Shown here in pieces: positions 10,330 through 23,127 of a stretch of DNA of 64,000 nucleotides (position 1 is its first letter; every line of letters starts with the position of its first letter). The stretch lies in NCBI RefSeq assembly GCF_017562075.2, contig NW_024427587.1, positions 434,001-498,000 on the forward strand, given 5' to 3'. The DNA comes from Anopheles merus. Lineage: Eukaryota > Arthropoda > Insecta > Diptera > Culicidae. Made by a program: the position numbers and the translations under genes. Under the pieces are notes generated by a model. That model was not told the DNA's origin. It searched no databases and worked only from the letters and a program-made list of their open reading frames with translations.

Positions 10330-11992
10330 AAGGGTAGCTTTATCGATTTACAAGCTTCTTATCAAGGGTTTATTTATCGAAAATGACAGGGATTTAGCCT
10401 TACTTTTCAACCAATCCAAATACTTTAGTGCGTACGCTACCGATCGCTTTTAGACGGTGCCAGTTGGAACATCATTCGACGGAAATGGCGTCATAATCTA
10501 TTCTTTCCACTGTTCTCGAAGTGTTTACCCTTTTCCGGTCTTCAGATGTGTCCGAAATGTTTGGTGTTAGTGTTTTTATTTCTACATTTTTGAGAAAGTC
10601 AGGACCATTTAACCATATTGACTTTTTCTTACAAGTTTTTGTAGCTTCGTCAGCAAGGTTTTCTGCAGATGCTACCCAGTTCCACTGCTTCGGAGAGTTG
10701 AACTCCAAAATTTATCCGATTCTCAGGGCTACGAACTGATTATATGCTCGGATCTCTGAGTTAAGCCAAGCTAGAACTGTTTTTGAATCGGTCCAAATGA
10801 ATTCCGTTTGAACCTTTAACCGCAATTCCATCTTGATTGCTTCGTTTAGGCGAGTGCCTTGCACTGTCCCTTGCAATTCAAGCCTAGAGATCGTCAGTGG
10901 TTTGGTAGGAGCGACTCTTGATTTTGCGGCCACGATACTTATGTCGATGCCTAAGTCATGGACTGTCCTAAGATACGTAACTGCGGCAAAGGCCTTTTCT
11001 GCCGCGTCTACGAAAGTATGGAGCTCCCTGATCTTTACGTTGTTTCCAATTGAAAAACATCTCGGTATGGATATGTTGATCGAGTTTTCGATTCGGCTTA
11101 TCCAGTTTTCCCATTTTTCCTTTATGGGCTGTGTGACTTCGTCATCCCAAAGTTTAGTTTTCCAAAGATCTTGCATCAAAATCTTACCTTCAACAGTAAT
11201 GTTGGCAAGATGACCTAGAGGATCGTAGATTTTCATTATATATGAGAACATCTGACGTTTCGTTAGTGTTTTAATATCTGCCTTTTTAAACTTGTAGGCG
11301 AAGACGTCAGACTCCAAATCAATCCCAACACTTTGTCGAAGTTTTTATTTTTCTCCTCTATGCCAAGTATCCTTTTCTCGGATAGCCTGTTGGTTGGGAT
11401 GGTTTTCTCCACTTTTTTGAGTTGGAAAAAAAGTTTCTCATGAAGAATTTAGCATCATCATGTATCTTACACACCTCCGAGATAGTATTCACGGCTGTAT
11501 CAATATCTGGATAACTATCTAGGTAGTCATCTACGTAGTGATTTTCAACAATCTCTCTTACTGCCTGGGGATAGATATTTTTGTAACGTAGTGCGTTCTC
11601 GTTCTTGACAAACTGAGCACAAGTTGGTGAGCAAGTTGCCCCAAACGTCATTACTTGCATAACGTAAACTTGAGGCACGTCAGAAAGCGACTCTCGAAAT
11701 AGAAATCTTTGAGCGTCTTGATCTTCCCGTCTTACCTTTACCTGGTGATACATTTCCTTGATAACTCCTGAACAGCCTATTTTGTGTTCCCTGAAGCGGA
11801 CTAACACTCCGAACAGGGACGCAGTAAGATCTGGGCCGGAAAGAAGTTGAGAGTTAAGGGATATATTTTGATTTTTTGCAGCCACGTCGAATACTAAACG
11901 TGGTTTGGGAATGGGTTTATTATGGTTTATCACGGAAAAGTGGGGAATATAGTTTATTTTCCCGTTCAATTGCAGCAGTTCCATTGGTGTCG
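10330..11992 (-). pseudogene. BEL/Pao reverse transcriptase-RNase H, unit 1
   Basis: RT at 11358-11984, with KPRLVFDVAAK, the GVIKEMYHQVKV block and the catalytic YVDD (ENHYVDDYLDSYP). Connection and RNase H at 10712-11317, with FVDAAEKAFAAVTYLR, ISRLELQ and WTDSKTVLAWL. The RNase H end (10472-10708) follows an in-frame TAA. The RT frame is also closed after RKGYLA. The same stops are in unit 2, so they pre-date the duplication. Confidence 0.85.
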
Positions 11993-11994
11993 CC

Positions 11995-14126
11995 TTACGC
12001 GCATATCCCTTTTAACGTATGCGTAAGCGCTTGTCCGTAACTATCTGGCCATTTAAGATTGTCGGTTTTCCATACTAAACCAATTTCGTATCCGTCGCCA
12101 GTATTTCTAAGCGTGTCTTTCATAATCTTTAACGCTCTTTTGTCTTCTTCAGAGGCACGGGTTGGAGTAGGTTTGACTCCAAATTCCTCTGTAGAAAAGA
12201 AACCACGCAAGATTTGCATCATGTTCTTGTTTTCTTCTTCGTACGTCTCTGTCATCACAAATGAGTTCTCTGTGACGTTTGGTGTATTCGTTCTCCCAAA
12301 AATGACCCTACCAAGCCTCGTTTCATGGGCAATTGGTTCGTTTGGTCTACCTTCTCGATATTTTGCACCATGGCAAAGATACGAATGTGGAAGGCCTAGT
12401 AGCACGGTAGGCCTCGCATCTGCATAGCTAGAGATACTAATGCCTTTCAAGTGTTTAAAATTTCTTTGCAAACACGGAGCATCTATGGTTTGAACAGGAA
12501 GGTTAAGTTCCCTTACACTCCTGAGACCTTTAACTTGGAATTTTCTTTTGTTAGCTCCCTCTGAATGCTTCCGTCCGTCCAGGATAGAGTTAGCGTTCTT
12601 TTCGGTCCGTGAACGTTTAGTTCTTTTCGGACACTTTCCAAAATGAGGCTAGTTGAAGAGCCAGGATCCATGAATTTTCTATCATTATGGTGCAGAGTGA
12701 TGGACACGATCTGATAGAACAGATTATTCTTTTCCTGATGACAATTTATTTTGTTTGTAGGTTGCCCTTCTACCTGATTTCTTTTATGAAACATACTATG
12801 ATGCCTTTTGCCGCAACCGTACACGCTACATTGTGGCGGTAGGCGACAGTTTTGGGCGTTATGGTTGCTGTACTTGCAGCAATTGGTGCAAATTCTATGC
12901 CGAATAAAAAGAGATAATTTTTCATCGGGTGTCTTACCGTTCAATTGTCTGCAACGCGTGGTTTCATGAGGAAATTCACAAATTAGACATATTGTTTCCT
13001 TTTCTGGCCCTTTATGACGATGCTGTATGTTTTGACGGTTCGACCTTTCTTGTTTGGCTACTCCTTCGTTCGCGGCCAGTATAATGGCCAGTTCTTCAGA
13101 AGGTTTCAGCCATTCTGCTAGGTCTTGTAGCGTAAGATTCTTGTTATCTTGTTTCCTACATAGCGTGTGTTTCAACCATTCGTTCCGAAGTTCGGTTGAA
13201 AACCTTGATGTCAAATCGTTTAGCAACCTCTGGTCATTCAAAAATCCTTCTTGCTTCAATAACACCATGTTGTCAATGAGATTGCGCAAAGCCTTGGAAA
13301 ATTCTAAAAATGCTGAAGGATTATCTGTCGTTATGTGCTTCACTACTAGTAATTCTAACAGTAAATAATTGTAAATGCTTTCAGGGTTCCCGAACATTTT
13401 GTCGAGCCTGTTTAATACAAGTGGAACATTTTCTGGGTTAAGCATTAATCCGCTAATCGCACGAAGTGCTTCGCCTTTCAGATGCTTTTGCAGCCTATTC
13501 ATGTTTTCTAAATTTGAAAACTTACAAGCTCGGGAAGTTTCTTCGTAGGCTTGTTTAAATTGAGGCCACCATTTATAGCTTCCATCGAAATCTGGAAGCT
13601 TTGAAAGTGTTACTTTCGAGTCCTTAGAACACAACGATTGAACCATTTTGTCTAAACTCTGAGCTAACAGTTTTACGTCTGAACTTGTCATTGGTTTTTC
13701 ACTGACATCTTCTGATTTTTTGTTTTGTAACTCTCCTTGTAGCCATTTTAGCTCTTCTTCTATTCTTACTTTTTCTTTTTCTTTTTCTTCCTCATTTGTC
13801 ATTTTTTCTTTCAGCAGTTTTTGCGTTTGCATTAGTGCTGACCTATGTTCCTGCCGTTCAACTTTCATATCTTTACATTTTTTGCATAGGAAATCTTTAA
13901 TTGGTGATTTTATATCTAAGCATGACAAGTGAAACCACCTATCGCAATCAATACAAGTTATCAATTTCCCTATATCATCTGGGTTCGTGCACAATTTGCA
14001 GTGCCCATTCGGATTCTTTTTAAAATCATATTCCATCTTGAACTCACCGTGGTTCAAATCCGCTTCAGCAGGGTCAACTCCTATTCGGCTGGTCAGGGAC
14101 GGCTGGATCGGGAGTGATCTCTTCAC
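11995..14126 (-). pseudogene. BEL/Pao gag-protease, unit 1, with PHD-like finger
   Basis: Gag frame 14126-12513 (537 codons), then a shifted frame 12471-11995. Residues about 40-90 hold a C4HC3-like PHD-type finger (HCKLC…CIDCDRWFHLSC…CKKC). A coiled, glutamate/lysine-rich segment follows, then a long helical capsid-like region, two CCHC-like knuckles near residues 380-430 and the protease region (DPGSSTSLI; later RPTVLLGLPHSYL). The frame shifts just after KLKVSGV near 12,520 and again at the border with RT, where translation would end in KGICA. Both breaks look ancestral because unit 2 has the same bases there. Confidence 0.85.
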
Positions 14127-14189
14127 TGCTGCTTGTTGGTCTTCTCAGGATCAAATACGACGTCTTCTGTATTACGTGCCGGTTGCCCT

Positions 14190-15585
14190 CAAACCGAGAA
14201 CGATGGCTGCCTCAACCGGAACGATATTTTCTTAGCGGTGGGTCGGCGGTCATACACAAGATTGGTACACTCGTCACAATTAGTTTCATCAATTTGCTCT
14301 TCCTACGTTGCACTGCGTCGGATGCCTTATGCAATATTTAGCTCGCGGCACACGTGTTTCGCTATGCAGACTTTTATAATCACGTTTCGTCGGAGTTTAC
14401 GTCCGATACTTGCGACGCATGCGTTTTACGATAACTGTGTTTCCAACTGGCGGTTGACGGTTCGACCTTTCTTGTTTGGCTACTCCTTCGTTCGCGGCCA
14501 GTATAATGGCCAGTTCTTCAGAAGGTTTCAGCCATTCTGCTAGGTCTTGTAGCGTAAGATTCTTGTTATCAATGAGATTGCGCAAAGCGTTGGAAAATTC
14601 TAAAAATGCTGAAGGATTATCTGTCGTTATGTGCTTTACTACTAGTAATTCTAACAGTAAATACTTGTAAATGCTTTCAGGGTTCCCGAACATTTTGTCG
14701 AGCCTGTTTAATACAAGTGGAACATTTTCTGGGTTAAGCATTAACCCGCTAACCGCACGAAGTGCTTCGCCTTTCAGATGCTTTTGCAGCCTATTCATGT
14801 TTTCTAAATTTGAAAACTTACAAGCTCGGGAAGTTTCTTCGTAGGCTTGTTTAAATTGAGGCCACCATTTATAGCTTCCATCGAAATCTGGAAGCTTTGA
14901 AAGTGTTACTTTCGAGTCCTTAGAACACAACGATTGAACCATTTTGTCTAAACTCTGAGCTAACAGTTTTACGTCTGAACTTGTCATTGGTTTTTCACTG
15001 ACATCTTCTGATTTTTTGTTTTGTAACTCTCCTTGTAGCCATTTTAGCTCTTCTTCTATTCTTACTTTTTCTTTTTCTTTTTCTTCCTCATTTGTCATTT
15101 TTTCTTTCAGCAGTTTTTGCGTTTGCATTAGTGCTGACCTATGATCCTGCCGTTCAACTTTCATATCTTTACATGTTTTGCATAGGAAATCTTTAATTGG
15201 TGATTTTATATCTAAGCATGACAAGTGAAACCACCTGTCGCAATCAATACAAGTTATCAATTTCCCTATATCATCTGGGATCCAGTGCCCATTCGGATTC
15301 TTTTTAAAATCATATTCCATCTCAAACCGAGAACGATGGCTGCCTCAACCGGAACGATATTTTCTTAGCGGTGGGTCGGCGGTCATACACAAGATGGGTA
15401 CACTCGTCACAATTAGTTTCATCAATTTGCTCTTCCTACGATGCACTGCGTCGGATGCCTTATGCAATATTTAGCTCGCGGCACACGTGTTTCGCTATGC
15501 AGACTTTTATAATCACGTTTCGTCGGAGTTAACGTCCGATACTTGCGACGCATGCGTTTTACGATAACTGTGTTTCCAACTGGCG
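14190..15585 (-). repeat. Duplicated leader plus truncated gag in unit 1
   Basis: On the minus strand, a second leader (15,585-15,323) and a gag piece (15,320-14,453) precede the ordinary leader (14,451-14,190) and gag. The gag piece starts at MEYDFKKN and keeps the finger in a damaged form (the first CKLC pair is lost). It lacks about 45 codons after ALRNLIDN and stops at ERSNRQ, where it jumps back into leader sequence. This is a direct duplication followed by deletions, private to unit 1. Confidence 0.8.
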
Positions 15586-16050
15586 CTAAACTGACGGTTT
15601 CATGTTGCGTTGCGAGAACGGATGCACTTTTCGAAGCTCGCGGCGTACACGTATTGGTCACCTTTTCACTGGTTCAGCATTTGCCTTATACGTTGGCAGT
15701 ATCGAGTTCACTTTCGATTGCGTCACTTCACTAGCGACAATGACCGCGTTCTATTCACTGTTGTGACGTTGCACTTACAGTTCTTTTGTACTCACTCACC
15801 GCCGAGGCGCTTCTCGGGTTTTGCTTCGTCGGCAACTGGTGCGTGGCCCTTCTTCCTGGGCTGATTGTCGTAGATCGGCTACGCCGGATCGTCGTCTGTC
15901 GCCGTTGTTTCACTATCACAACCCTGCTTGGGTTGCTGTGGGTTCTATTCACGCCTCTACGGGCTTGTTACTACTTCGGGTTTTTATTTCCCGATTTATT
16001 TGACTACTTGCCGAACCGTTGGTTGATGCGTCCTCTCTGGAGCCACCATT
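15586..16050 (-). other. BEL/Pao 5' leader of unit 1 with primer-site region
   Basis: Non-coding sequence between the shared LTR and the first gag copy. On the minus strand the LTR end (…GCGACA) is followed after two bases by TGGTGGCTCCAGAGAGG, in the right place for a primer binding site starting with TGG. I do not recognise the tRNA. Confidence 0.6.
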
Positions 16051-16366
16051 TGTCGCGCACACGAAAGTGTCTTTCGGAGCAGCAGCTTAAGACAGGCACA
16101 GTACACGCCGACTTAAGCACAATAATAAACGCACCAACTGGCTCTTGGCAAATAATGGCTTCATTAATTTATTCAATTGATTTTATAGGCTAAAAATGCT
16201 GACCGTCGTCGATCAGCATATTCTTCTTAGTCTATTCTTCTTAGCCTATTTTTCCATATAATCGTTAAACCAGCGCGCATCGCTGGCGCGTTGCATAACG
16301 TAGCTAGTCAGCATTTATTGACCTAGCAACGCTTTGTTTTTTAAGCCTAAATTGTCGTCAGCGACA
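16051..16366 (-). repeat. Shared BEL/Pao LTR (5' LTR of unit 1 and 3' LTR of unit 2), 316 bp
   Basis: TGTCGC…GCGACA ends and the same length as 6985-7300. The polypurine tract of unit 2 lies at its right (16,367-16,379), and the leader and primer site of unit 1 at its left. So one LTR serves two internal regions. Confidence 0.9.
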
Positions 16367-16396
16367 TCCCTCCCCCCGTAAATCCTCGTAGGGGAG

Positions 16397-17897
16397 TTAC
16401 AATTCTAGGTTTAAAGTGGGTGGCCTGCATGGCGGAGGACCAATATTTTGTTTTAGATATTTCTTGATTAACATCGCGGATACCAAGATGACCGTAATAG
16501 AAACACTTAGTATGGTTATCGAGAAAAGTGCATAGTTACTGGTTACCGATTCTACTTCGTTCGACTTATCTTCTTTTGATATGCTAAAATTTAACATGGT
16601 TTTAAAATTGCTCTAACTTGCTCAGATTTTATTAGCATCGTCGGTTGTATTTCGAACTTGCTGGTCAAAATGCTGCAGTCTAGTGACAAGGACATAAGTT
16701 TCCGATTGAGCAGCTTGGTGTAGTGAGTGTTTTATTACATTTTAGTAGTATCTTATCAGGGTTGGTAGAGAAGAACAGAATACTGTTTGGATTTGTAAGT
16801 TGTATAAATTCAGTGACTTCTGTCCCTATTTCCTTTGAGCTACATCTGATACCACTTTCTGTGTGTAGTAGTGCTGATGCTATACAGTCTGGCTCTCGTT
16901 GTATTATTTTCTCAGAAGATATGTAGTGCGATTCGTTCAGTTTAAAAATATCCTTCGGGTATAAGTAACTAGTTTCGTTGATGGCTATTGTATTTTCGTG
17001 TATGTCTAAAATCGTATGATTGGCAAGGTTTGGAATGGCTATGACTTTAAACATCTCGTAATTTTCTATCGATACAATTATTTTTTTGATAGAAAAGACT
17101 ATTTCACCCTTTTCTATCTTCCTATTTGTTATTTCCGAGTATTCTAAAACGTTATAATGACTTGCCATCTTTCTTCGTATAGTTTGTTTTAACATCTCTT
17201 CGTCCTCTAAATATAATTGGTTTGAATCTATTTCGTGATACTTATTTATCATGTCTTGCACTAAAGCGGTTGTAAGCATGATCGTTTCTTGTATATATTT
17301 TGTTAGAACTTCATTTTTGTTATGCTTAAATTCTTTGCTGAGACCATCTATACCATCATAGAGTTTGTCTATTCGGTGACGTAAATTTTCTGTTAACTCA
17401 TTGTGTTTTTTGTTTGTTTGGGTCAAACGTTCGGATACATGTGTATTTTTTGTATCCTCTGCTGCTCTGAAGGCTGCTAATTGCTCGTCTATGTCGTCTT
17501 CCCCGAACATGAAATCTTTTAAGATACCAAATATCCCTCGGGAGCGTTTTGTTCTTTTGTGACCTTGAATTGTGAGTATTGTGAGTATTCCTTGAATTAG
17601 CTGAATTGCATGGTTGCATTCGCGTTGAAGTGTAACTTTCAGATCTGAGAGCTCAGAGTCCGTACTATTAACGGAGTTCAGTACTGTGGTTAAGTGTTTT
17701 TTCAACGTTTGTAACGTATCCGTATCATTTGCCGGACGTGTCCCCGTATGGAATGTCGTTTCCCATGCTCCTTTTTACAATAGGAGTGTGCCTATATGAT
17801 CAAAATATATTCCTGGTTCAGGGATAGGTACGATCGATAAGTATTCGACTCTAAACAGAGCGGCTATGTATATTGTTATTTTAAGGATGAGCTCCAT
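16397..17897 (-). pseudogene. Env-like (baculovirus F-type) frame, unit 2
   Basis: Better preserved than the unit 1 copy. The ATG at 17897 overlaps the end of pol by about 22 bases in another frame. A hydrophobic N-terminus of about 40 codons ends at TAA 17775-17777, the same position as in unit 1. A long frame then runs from 17705 to 16680 with the basic RTKR site, a fusion-peptide-like stretch, coiled-coil-prone helices and paired cysteines. The last residues are altered by a local rearrangement at about 16,690-16,750. The membrane anchor (16397-16597: a hydrophobic run ending in LIKKYLKQ) is in a different frame in both units. Envelope genes in BEL/Pao elements are known from several animals; the F-type origin is inferred from layout. 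Confidence 0.75.
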
Positions 17898-19279
17898 GAT
17901 ACGGGCCTAATTTTGAGCTTTTTCCTTTTTGGTATTTGACTTGCTAGTTCTTCTGTTTTAGCTTTTATAACGTTAAAATTTGTTTCCTTCCTTTCTCCCC
18001 AATTTGGAAATATTTGATCTCGTTTTACCTCGAGTACTGCTAGTTTTACAGTTGGCCTATTAACTAAATTATAACCTACTTTGATTCGTGCTGAACGAGT
18101 GGGGACGCGAACGAGTGGGTAACCGTCTACGCCAGTTACCAGCTCACAGATTCGACCTTTAAACCATTTTCCTTTCGTTTGTTCATCGGGAAACGTGACA
18201 ATATCGCCTATTTGTAATGATTTGGCCGGTTGAGTCCACTTTTCTCGTTTAGAAAGCTTTTGGAGATACTCAGCTATCCACCGTCGCCAATATTGTTGTG
18301 TGATTGCCTGGGCCCTTTTCCAATCGGACCGTACCAATTCTGTTTTGGTGATATCTGAGATATTCGGCTCTGCCTCGCCGGAACAACCTAGCAAGAAATG
18401 AGCTGGAGTTAGGGGCTCGTCATCTTCTTGTTCTAGTGTTAAGTGAGTTAATGATCGATTATTTGTTAGGAACTCTATCTCAGTAAGTATTGATCTGAGA
18501 ACGTGTTCTTTATAACTCTCAGCCATGAGAAGCAGACTCTTGATTTCTCCAACCATTTGCTCCCACGCACCTCCAAAATGAGGGGCGCCTGGTGGGTTAA
18601 AGATCCATTCTATGCCTTCTGAGGCACATCGATATCTTATTTGTTTCATCTCATTGTCGGCTCCGACAAAGTTGGTCCCATTATCGCTGTACAGGAAAGA
18701 TACCTTTCCTCTTCTGTATTGCATATTTTTTAAACAAACAATAAAGGTGCTTGCCGTTACATCAATGGCTATTTCTATATGGACTGCTCTTGTGGTTAAA
18801 CATGTAAATATAACACCCCACCTTTTTTCTGACCGTCTGCCTATCGTAACGAATAGGGGGCCGAAGTAATCTACTCCACAATGCGTAAATGGTTTTTTAA
18901 ACACTGCTGTTCTACATGTTGGCAGTGGTGCCATTATTGGTGGGATTGGTTTAGCTCGTGCGTTTTTGCAGTATTGACATTTGTTTATTACGTGTTTAAG
19001 ACTGCTTCTGAGATCTATCACCCAGAATTTTTGACGAACTGCAGCCATCACTGATTCGCTCTGCTGGTGGTAGTACCTCTCATGGTAATGTTGTAGGATA
19101 AGGTTTGTAATGTGATGCCCTTTTGGTAGGATAATAGGGCTACGTTCGTTAAATTGAAGAAATTTAACGTGTTCAAGTCTTGCTCTAGAACGCATGATCC
19201 CATCTTGGTCCAACATAGGGCACAGGCACCTAACTTTACTGCTGCCATTAATCGGGTTCTTCAATGAGAGTTGTACCAT
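17876..19279 (-). pseudogene. BEL/Pao integrase, unit 2 (467-codon open frame)
   Basis: Open to its end, unlike unit 1. HHCC zinc region (CQYCKNA), DDE core residues in CGVDYFGP, YSDNGTNFVG and GAWEQMVGE, then a C-terminal domain (GDIVTFPDEQTKGKWFKG, usual BEL tail). It is separated from RNase H by stops, so it would not be made as part of a normal polyprotein. It is the longest intact pol segment of the array. Confidence 0.85.
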
Positions 19280-19354
19280 CTCCGTTTGAAAGCTTTCCCA
19301 TTGAGCCTTTTTTATTAAGTGGCGCTCAGCTAGGTCAAGGGTAGCTTTATCGAT

Positions 19355-20998
19355 TTACAAGCTTCTTATCAAGGGTTTATTTATCGAAAATGACAGGGAT
19401 TTAGCCTTACTTTTTAACCAATCCAAATACTTTAGTGCGTACGCTACCGATCGTTTTAGACGGTGCCAGTTGGAACACCATTCGACGGAAATGGCGTCAT
19501 AATCTATTCTTTCCACTGTTCTCGAAGTGTTTACCCTTTTCCGGTCTTCAGATGTGTCCGAAATGTTTGGTGTTAGTGTTTTTATTTCTACATTTTTGAG
19601 AAAGTCAGGACCATTTAACCATATTGACTTTTTCTTACAAGTTTTTGTAGCTTCGTCAGCAAGGTTTTCTGCAGATGCTACCCAGTTCCACTGCTTCGGA
19701 GAGTTGAACTCCAAAATTTATCCGATTCTCAGGGCTACGAACTGATTATATGCTCGGATCTCTGAGTTAAGCCAAGCTAGAACTGTTTTTGAATCGGTCC
19801 AAATGAATTCCGTTTGAACCTTTAACCGCAATTCCCTCTTGATTGCTTCGTTTAGGCGAGTGCCTAGCACTGTCCCTTGCAATTCAAGCCTAGAGATCGT
19901 CAGTGGTTTGGTAGGAGCGACTCTTGATTTTGCGGCCACGATACTTATGTCGATGCCTAAGTCATGGACTGTCCTAAGATACGTAACTGCGGCAAAGGCC
20001 TTTTCTGCCGCGTCTACGAAAGTATGGAGCTCCCTGATCTTTACGTTGTTTCCAATTAAAAAACATCTCGGTATGGATATGTTGATCGAGTTTTCGATTC
20101 GGCTTATCCAGTTTTCCCATTTTTCCTTTATGGGCTGTGTGACTTCGTCATCCCAAAGTTTAGTTTTCCAAAGATCTTGCATCAAAATCTTACCTTCAAC
20201 AGAAATGTTGGCAAGATGACCTAGAGGATCGTAGATTTTCATTATATATGAGAACATCTGACGTTTCGTTAGTGTTTTAATATCTGCCTTTTTAAACTTG
20301 TAGGCGAAGACGTCAGACTCCAAATCAATCCCAACACTTTGTCGAAGTTTTTATTTTTCTCCTCTATGCCAAGTATCCTTTTCTCGGATAGCCTGTTGGT
20401 TGGGATGGTTTTCTCCACTTTTTTGAGTTGGAAAAAAAGTTTCTCGTGAAGAATTTAGCATCATCATGTATCTTACACACCTCCGAGATAGTATTCACGG
20501 CTGTATCAATATCTGGATAACTATCTAGGTAGTCATCTACGTAGTGATTTTCAACAATCGCTCTTACTGCCTGGGGATAGATATTTTTGTAACGTAGTGC
20601 GTTCTCGTTCTTGACAAACTGAGCACAAGTTGGTGAGCAAGTTGCCCCAAACGTCATTACTTGCATAACGTAAACTTGAGGCACGTCAGAAAGTGACTCT
20701 CGAAATAGAAATCTTTGAGCGTCTTGATCTTCCCGTCTTACCTTTACCTGGTGATACATTTCCTTGATAACTCCTGAACAGCCTATTTTGTGTTCCCTGA
20801 AGCGGACTAACACTCCGAACAGGGACGCAGTAAGATCTGGGCCGGAAAGAAGTTGAGAGTTAAGGGATATATTTTGATTTTTTGCAGCCACGTCGAATAC
20901 TAAACGTGGTTTGGGAATGGGTTTATTATGGTTTATCACGGAAAAGTGGAGAATATAGTTTATTTTCCCGTTCAATTGCAGCAGTTCCATTGGTGTCG
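19355..20998 (-). pseudogene. BEL/Pao reverse transcriptase-RNase H, unit 2
   Basis: RT at 20364-20990 with YVDD, connection/RNase H at 19718-20323, and the RNase H end at 19355-19714. The breaks after RKGYLA (RT) and after VALRIG (a TAA where BEL elements normally have a glutamate codon) are at the same sites as in unit 1. Confidence 0.85.
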
Positions 20999-21000
20999 CC

Positions 21001-23127
21001 TTACGCGCATATCCCTTTTAACGTATGCGTAAGCGCTTGTCCGTAACTATCTGGCAATTTAGGATTGTCGGTTTTCCATACTAAACCAATTTCGTATCCG
21101 TCGCCAGTATTTTTAAGCGTGTCTTTCATAATCTTTAACGCTCTTTTGTCTTCTTCAGAGGCACGGGTTGGAGTAGGTTTGACTCCAAATTCCTCTGTAG
21201 AAAAGAAACCACGCAAGATTTGCATCATGTTCTTGTTTTCTTCTTCGTACGTCTCTGTCATCACAAATGAGTTCTCTGTGACGTTTGGTGTATTCGTTCC
21301 CCCAAAAATGACCCTACCAAGCCTCGTTTCATGGGCAATTGGTTCGTTTGGTCTACCTTCTCGATATTTTGCACCATGGCAAAGATACGAATATGGAAGG
21401 CCTAGTAGCACGGTAGGCCTCGCATCTGCATAGCTAGAGATACTAATGCCTTTCAAGTGTTTAAAATTTCTTTGCAAACACGGAGCATCTATGGTTTGAA
21501 CAGGAAGGTTAAGTTCCCTTACACTCCTGAGACCTTTAACTTGGAATTTTCTTTTGTTAGCTCCCTCTGAATGCTTCCGTCCGGATAGAGTTAGCGTTCT
21601 TTTCGGTCCGTGAACGTTTAGTTCTTTTCGGACACTTTCCAAAATGAGGCTAGTTGAAGAGCCAGGATCCATGAATTTTCTATCATTATGGTGCAGAGTG
21701 ATGGACACGATCTGATAGAACAGATTATTCTTTTCCTGATGACAATTTATTTTGTTTGTAGGTTGCCCTTCTACCTGATTTCTTTTATGAAACATACTAT
21801 GATGCCTTTTGCCGCAACCGTACACGCTACATTGTGGTGGTAGGCGACAGTTTTGGGCGTTATGGTTGCTGTACTTGCAGCAATTGGTGCAAATTCTATG
21901 CCGAATAAAAAGAGATAATTTTTCATCGGGTGTCTTACCGTTCAATTGTCTGCAACGCGTGGTTTCATGAGGAAATTCACAAATTAGACATATTGTTTCC
22001 TTTTCTGGCCCTTTATGACGATGCTGTATGTTTTGACGGTTCGACCTTTCTTGTTTGGCTACTCCTTCGTTCGCGGCCAGTATAATGGCCAGTTCTTCAG
22101 AAGGTTTCAGCCATTCTGCTAGGTCTTGTAGCGTAAGATTCTTGTTATCTTGTTTCCTACATAGCGTGTGTTTCAACCATTCGTTCCGAAGTTCGGTTGA
22201 AAACCTTGATGTCAAATCGTTTAGCAACCTCTGGTCATTCAAAAATCCTTGTTGCTTCAATAACACCATGTTGTCAATGAGATTGCGCAAAGCGTTGGAA
22301 AATTCTAAAAATGCTGAAGGATTATCTGTCGTTATGTGCTTTAATACTAGTAATTCTAACAGTAAATACTTGTAAATGCTTTCAGGGTTCCCGAACATTT
22401 TGTCGAGCCTGTTTAATACAAGTGGAACATTTTCTGGGTTAAGCATTAACCCGCTAACCGCACGAAGTGCTTCGCCTTTCAGATGCTTTTGCAGCCTATT
22501 CATGTTCTCTAAATTTGAAAACTTACAAGCTCGGGAAGTTTCTTCGTAGGCTTGTTTAAATTGAGGCCACCATTTATAGCTTCCATCGAAATCTGGAAGC
22601 TTTGAAAGTGTTACTTTCGAGTCCTTAGAACACAACGATTGAACCATTTTGTCTAAACTCTGAGCTAACAGTTTTACGTCTGAACTTGTCATTGGTTTTT
22701 CACTGACATCTTCTGATTTTTTGTTTTGTAACTCTCCTTGTAGCCATTTTAGCTCTTCTTCTATTCTTACTTTTTCTTTTTCTTTTTCTTCCTCATTTGT
22801 CATTTTTTCTTTCAGCAGTTTTTGCGTTTGCATTAGTGCTGACCTATGTTCCTGCCGTTCAACTTTCATATCTTTATATTTTTTGCATAGGAAATCTTTA
22901 ATTGATGATTTTATATCTAAGCATGACAAGTGAAACCACCTGTCGCAATCAATACAAGTTATCAATTTCCCTATATCATCTGGGTTCGTGCACAATTTGC
23001 AGTGCCCATTCGGATTCTTTTTAAAATCATATTCCATCTTGAACTCACCGTGGTTTAAATCCGCTTCAGCAGGGTCAACTCCTATTCGGCTGGTCAGGGA
23101 CGGCTGGATCGGGAGTGATCTCTTCAC
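21001..23127 (-). pseudogene. BEL/Pao gag-protease, unit 2 (708-codon fused frame)
   Basis: PHD-like finger at residues about 43-90 (third-pair cysteine changed: CKKY here, CKKC in unit 1). E/K-rich coiled segment, capsid-like region, two CCHC-like knuckles, protease region (FMDPGSSTSLI) and the BEL signature AHETRLGRVIFG. A 5-bp deletion near 21,582 removes the WTDG motif seen in unit 1. By chance it puts gag into the frame of the downstream part, hiding the ancestral frameshift. The frame ends at KGICA, one base out of phase with RT. Confidence 0.85.

Noticed and set aside
11358..12471. Programmed frameshift between gag and pol in the BEL units
   Set aside because: No slippery site and stem-loop that I could support, and other frame breaks nearby make decay the simpler reading; kept only as an alternative in the findings.
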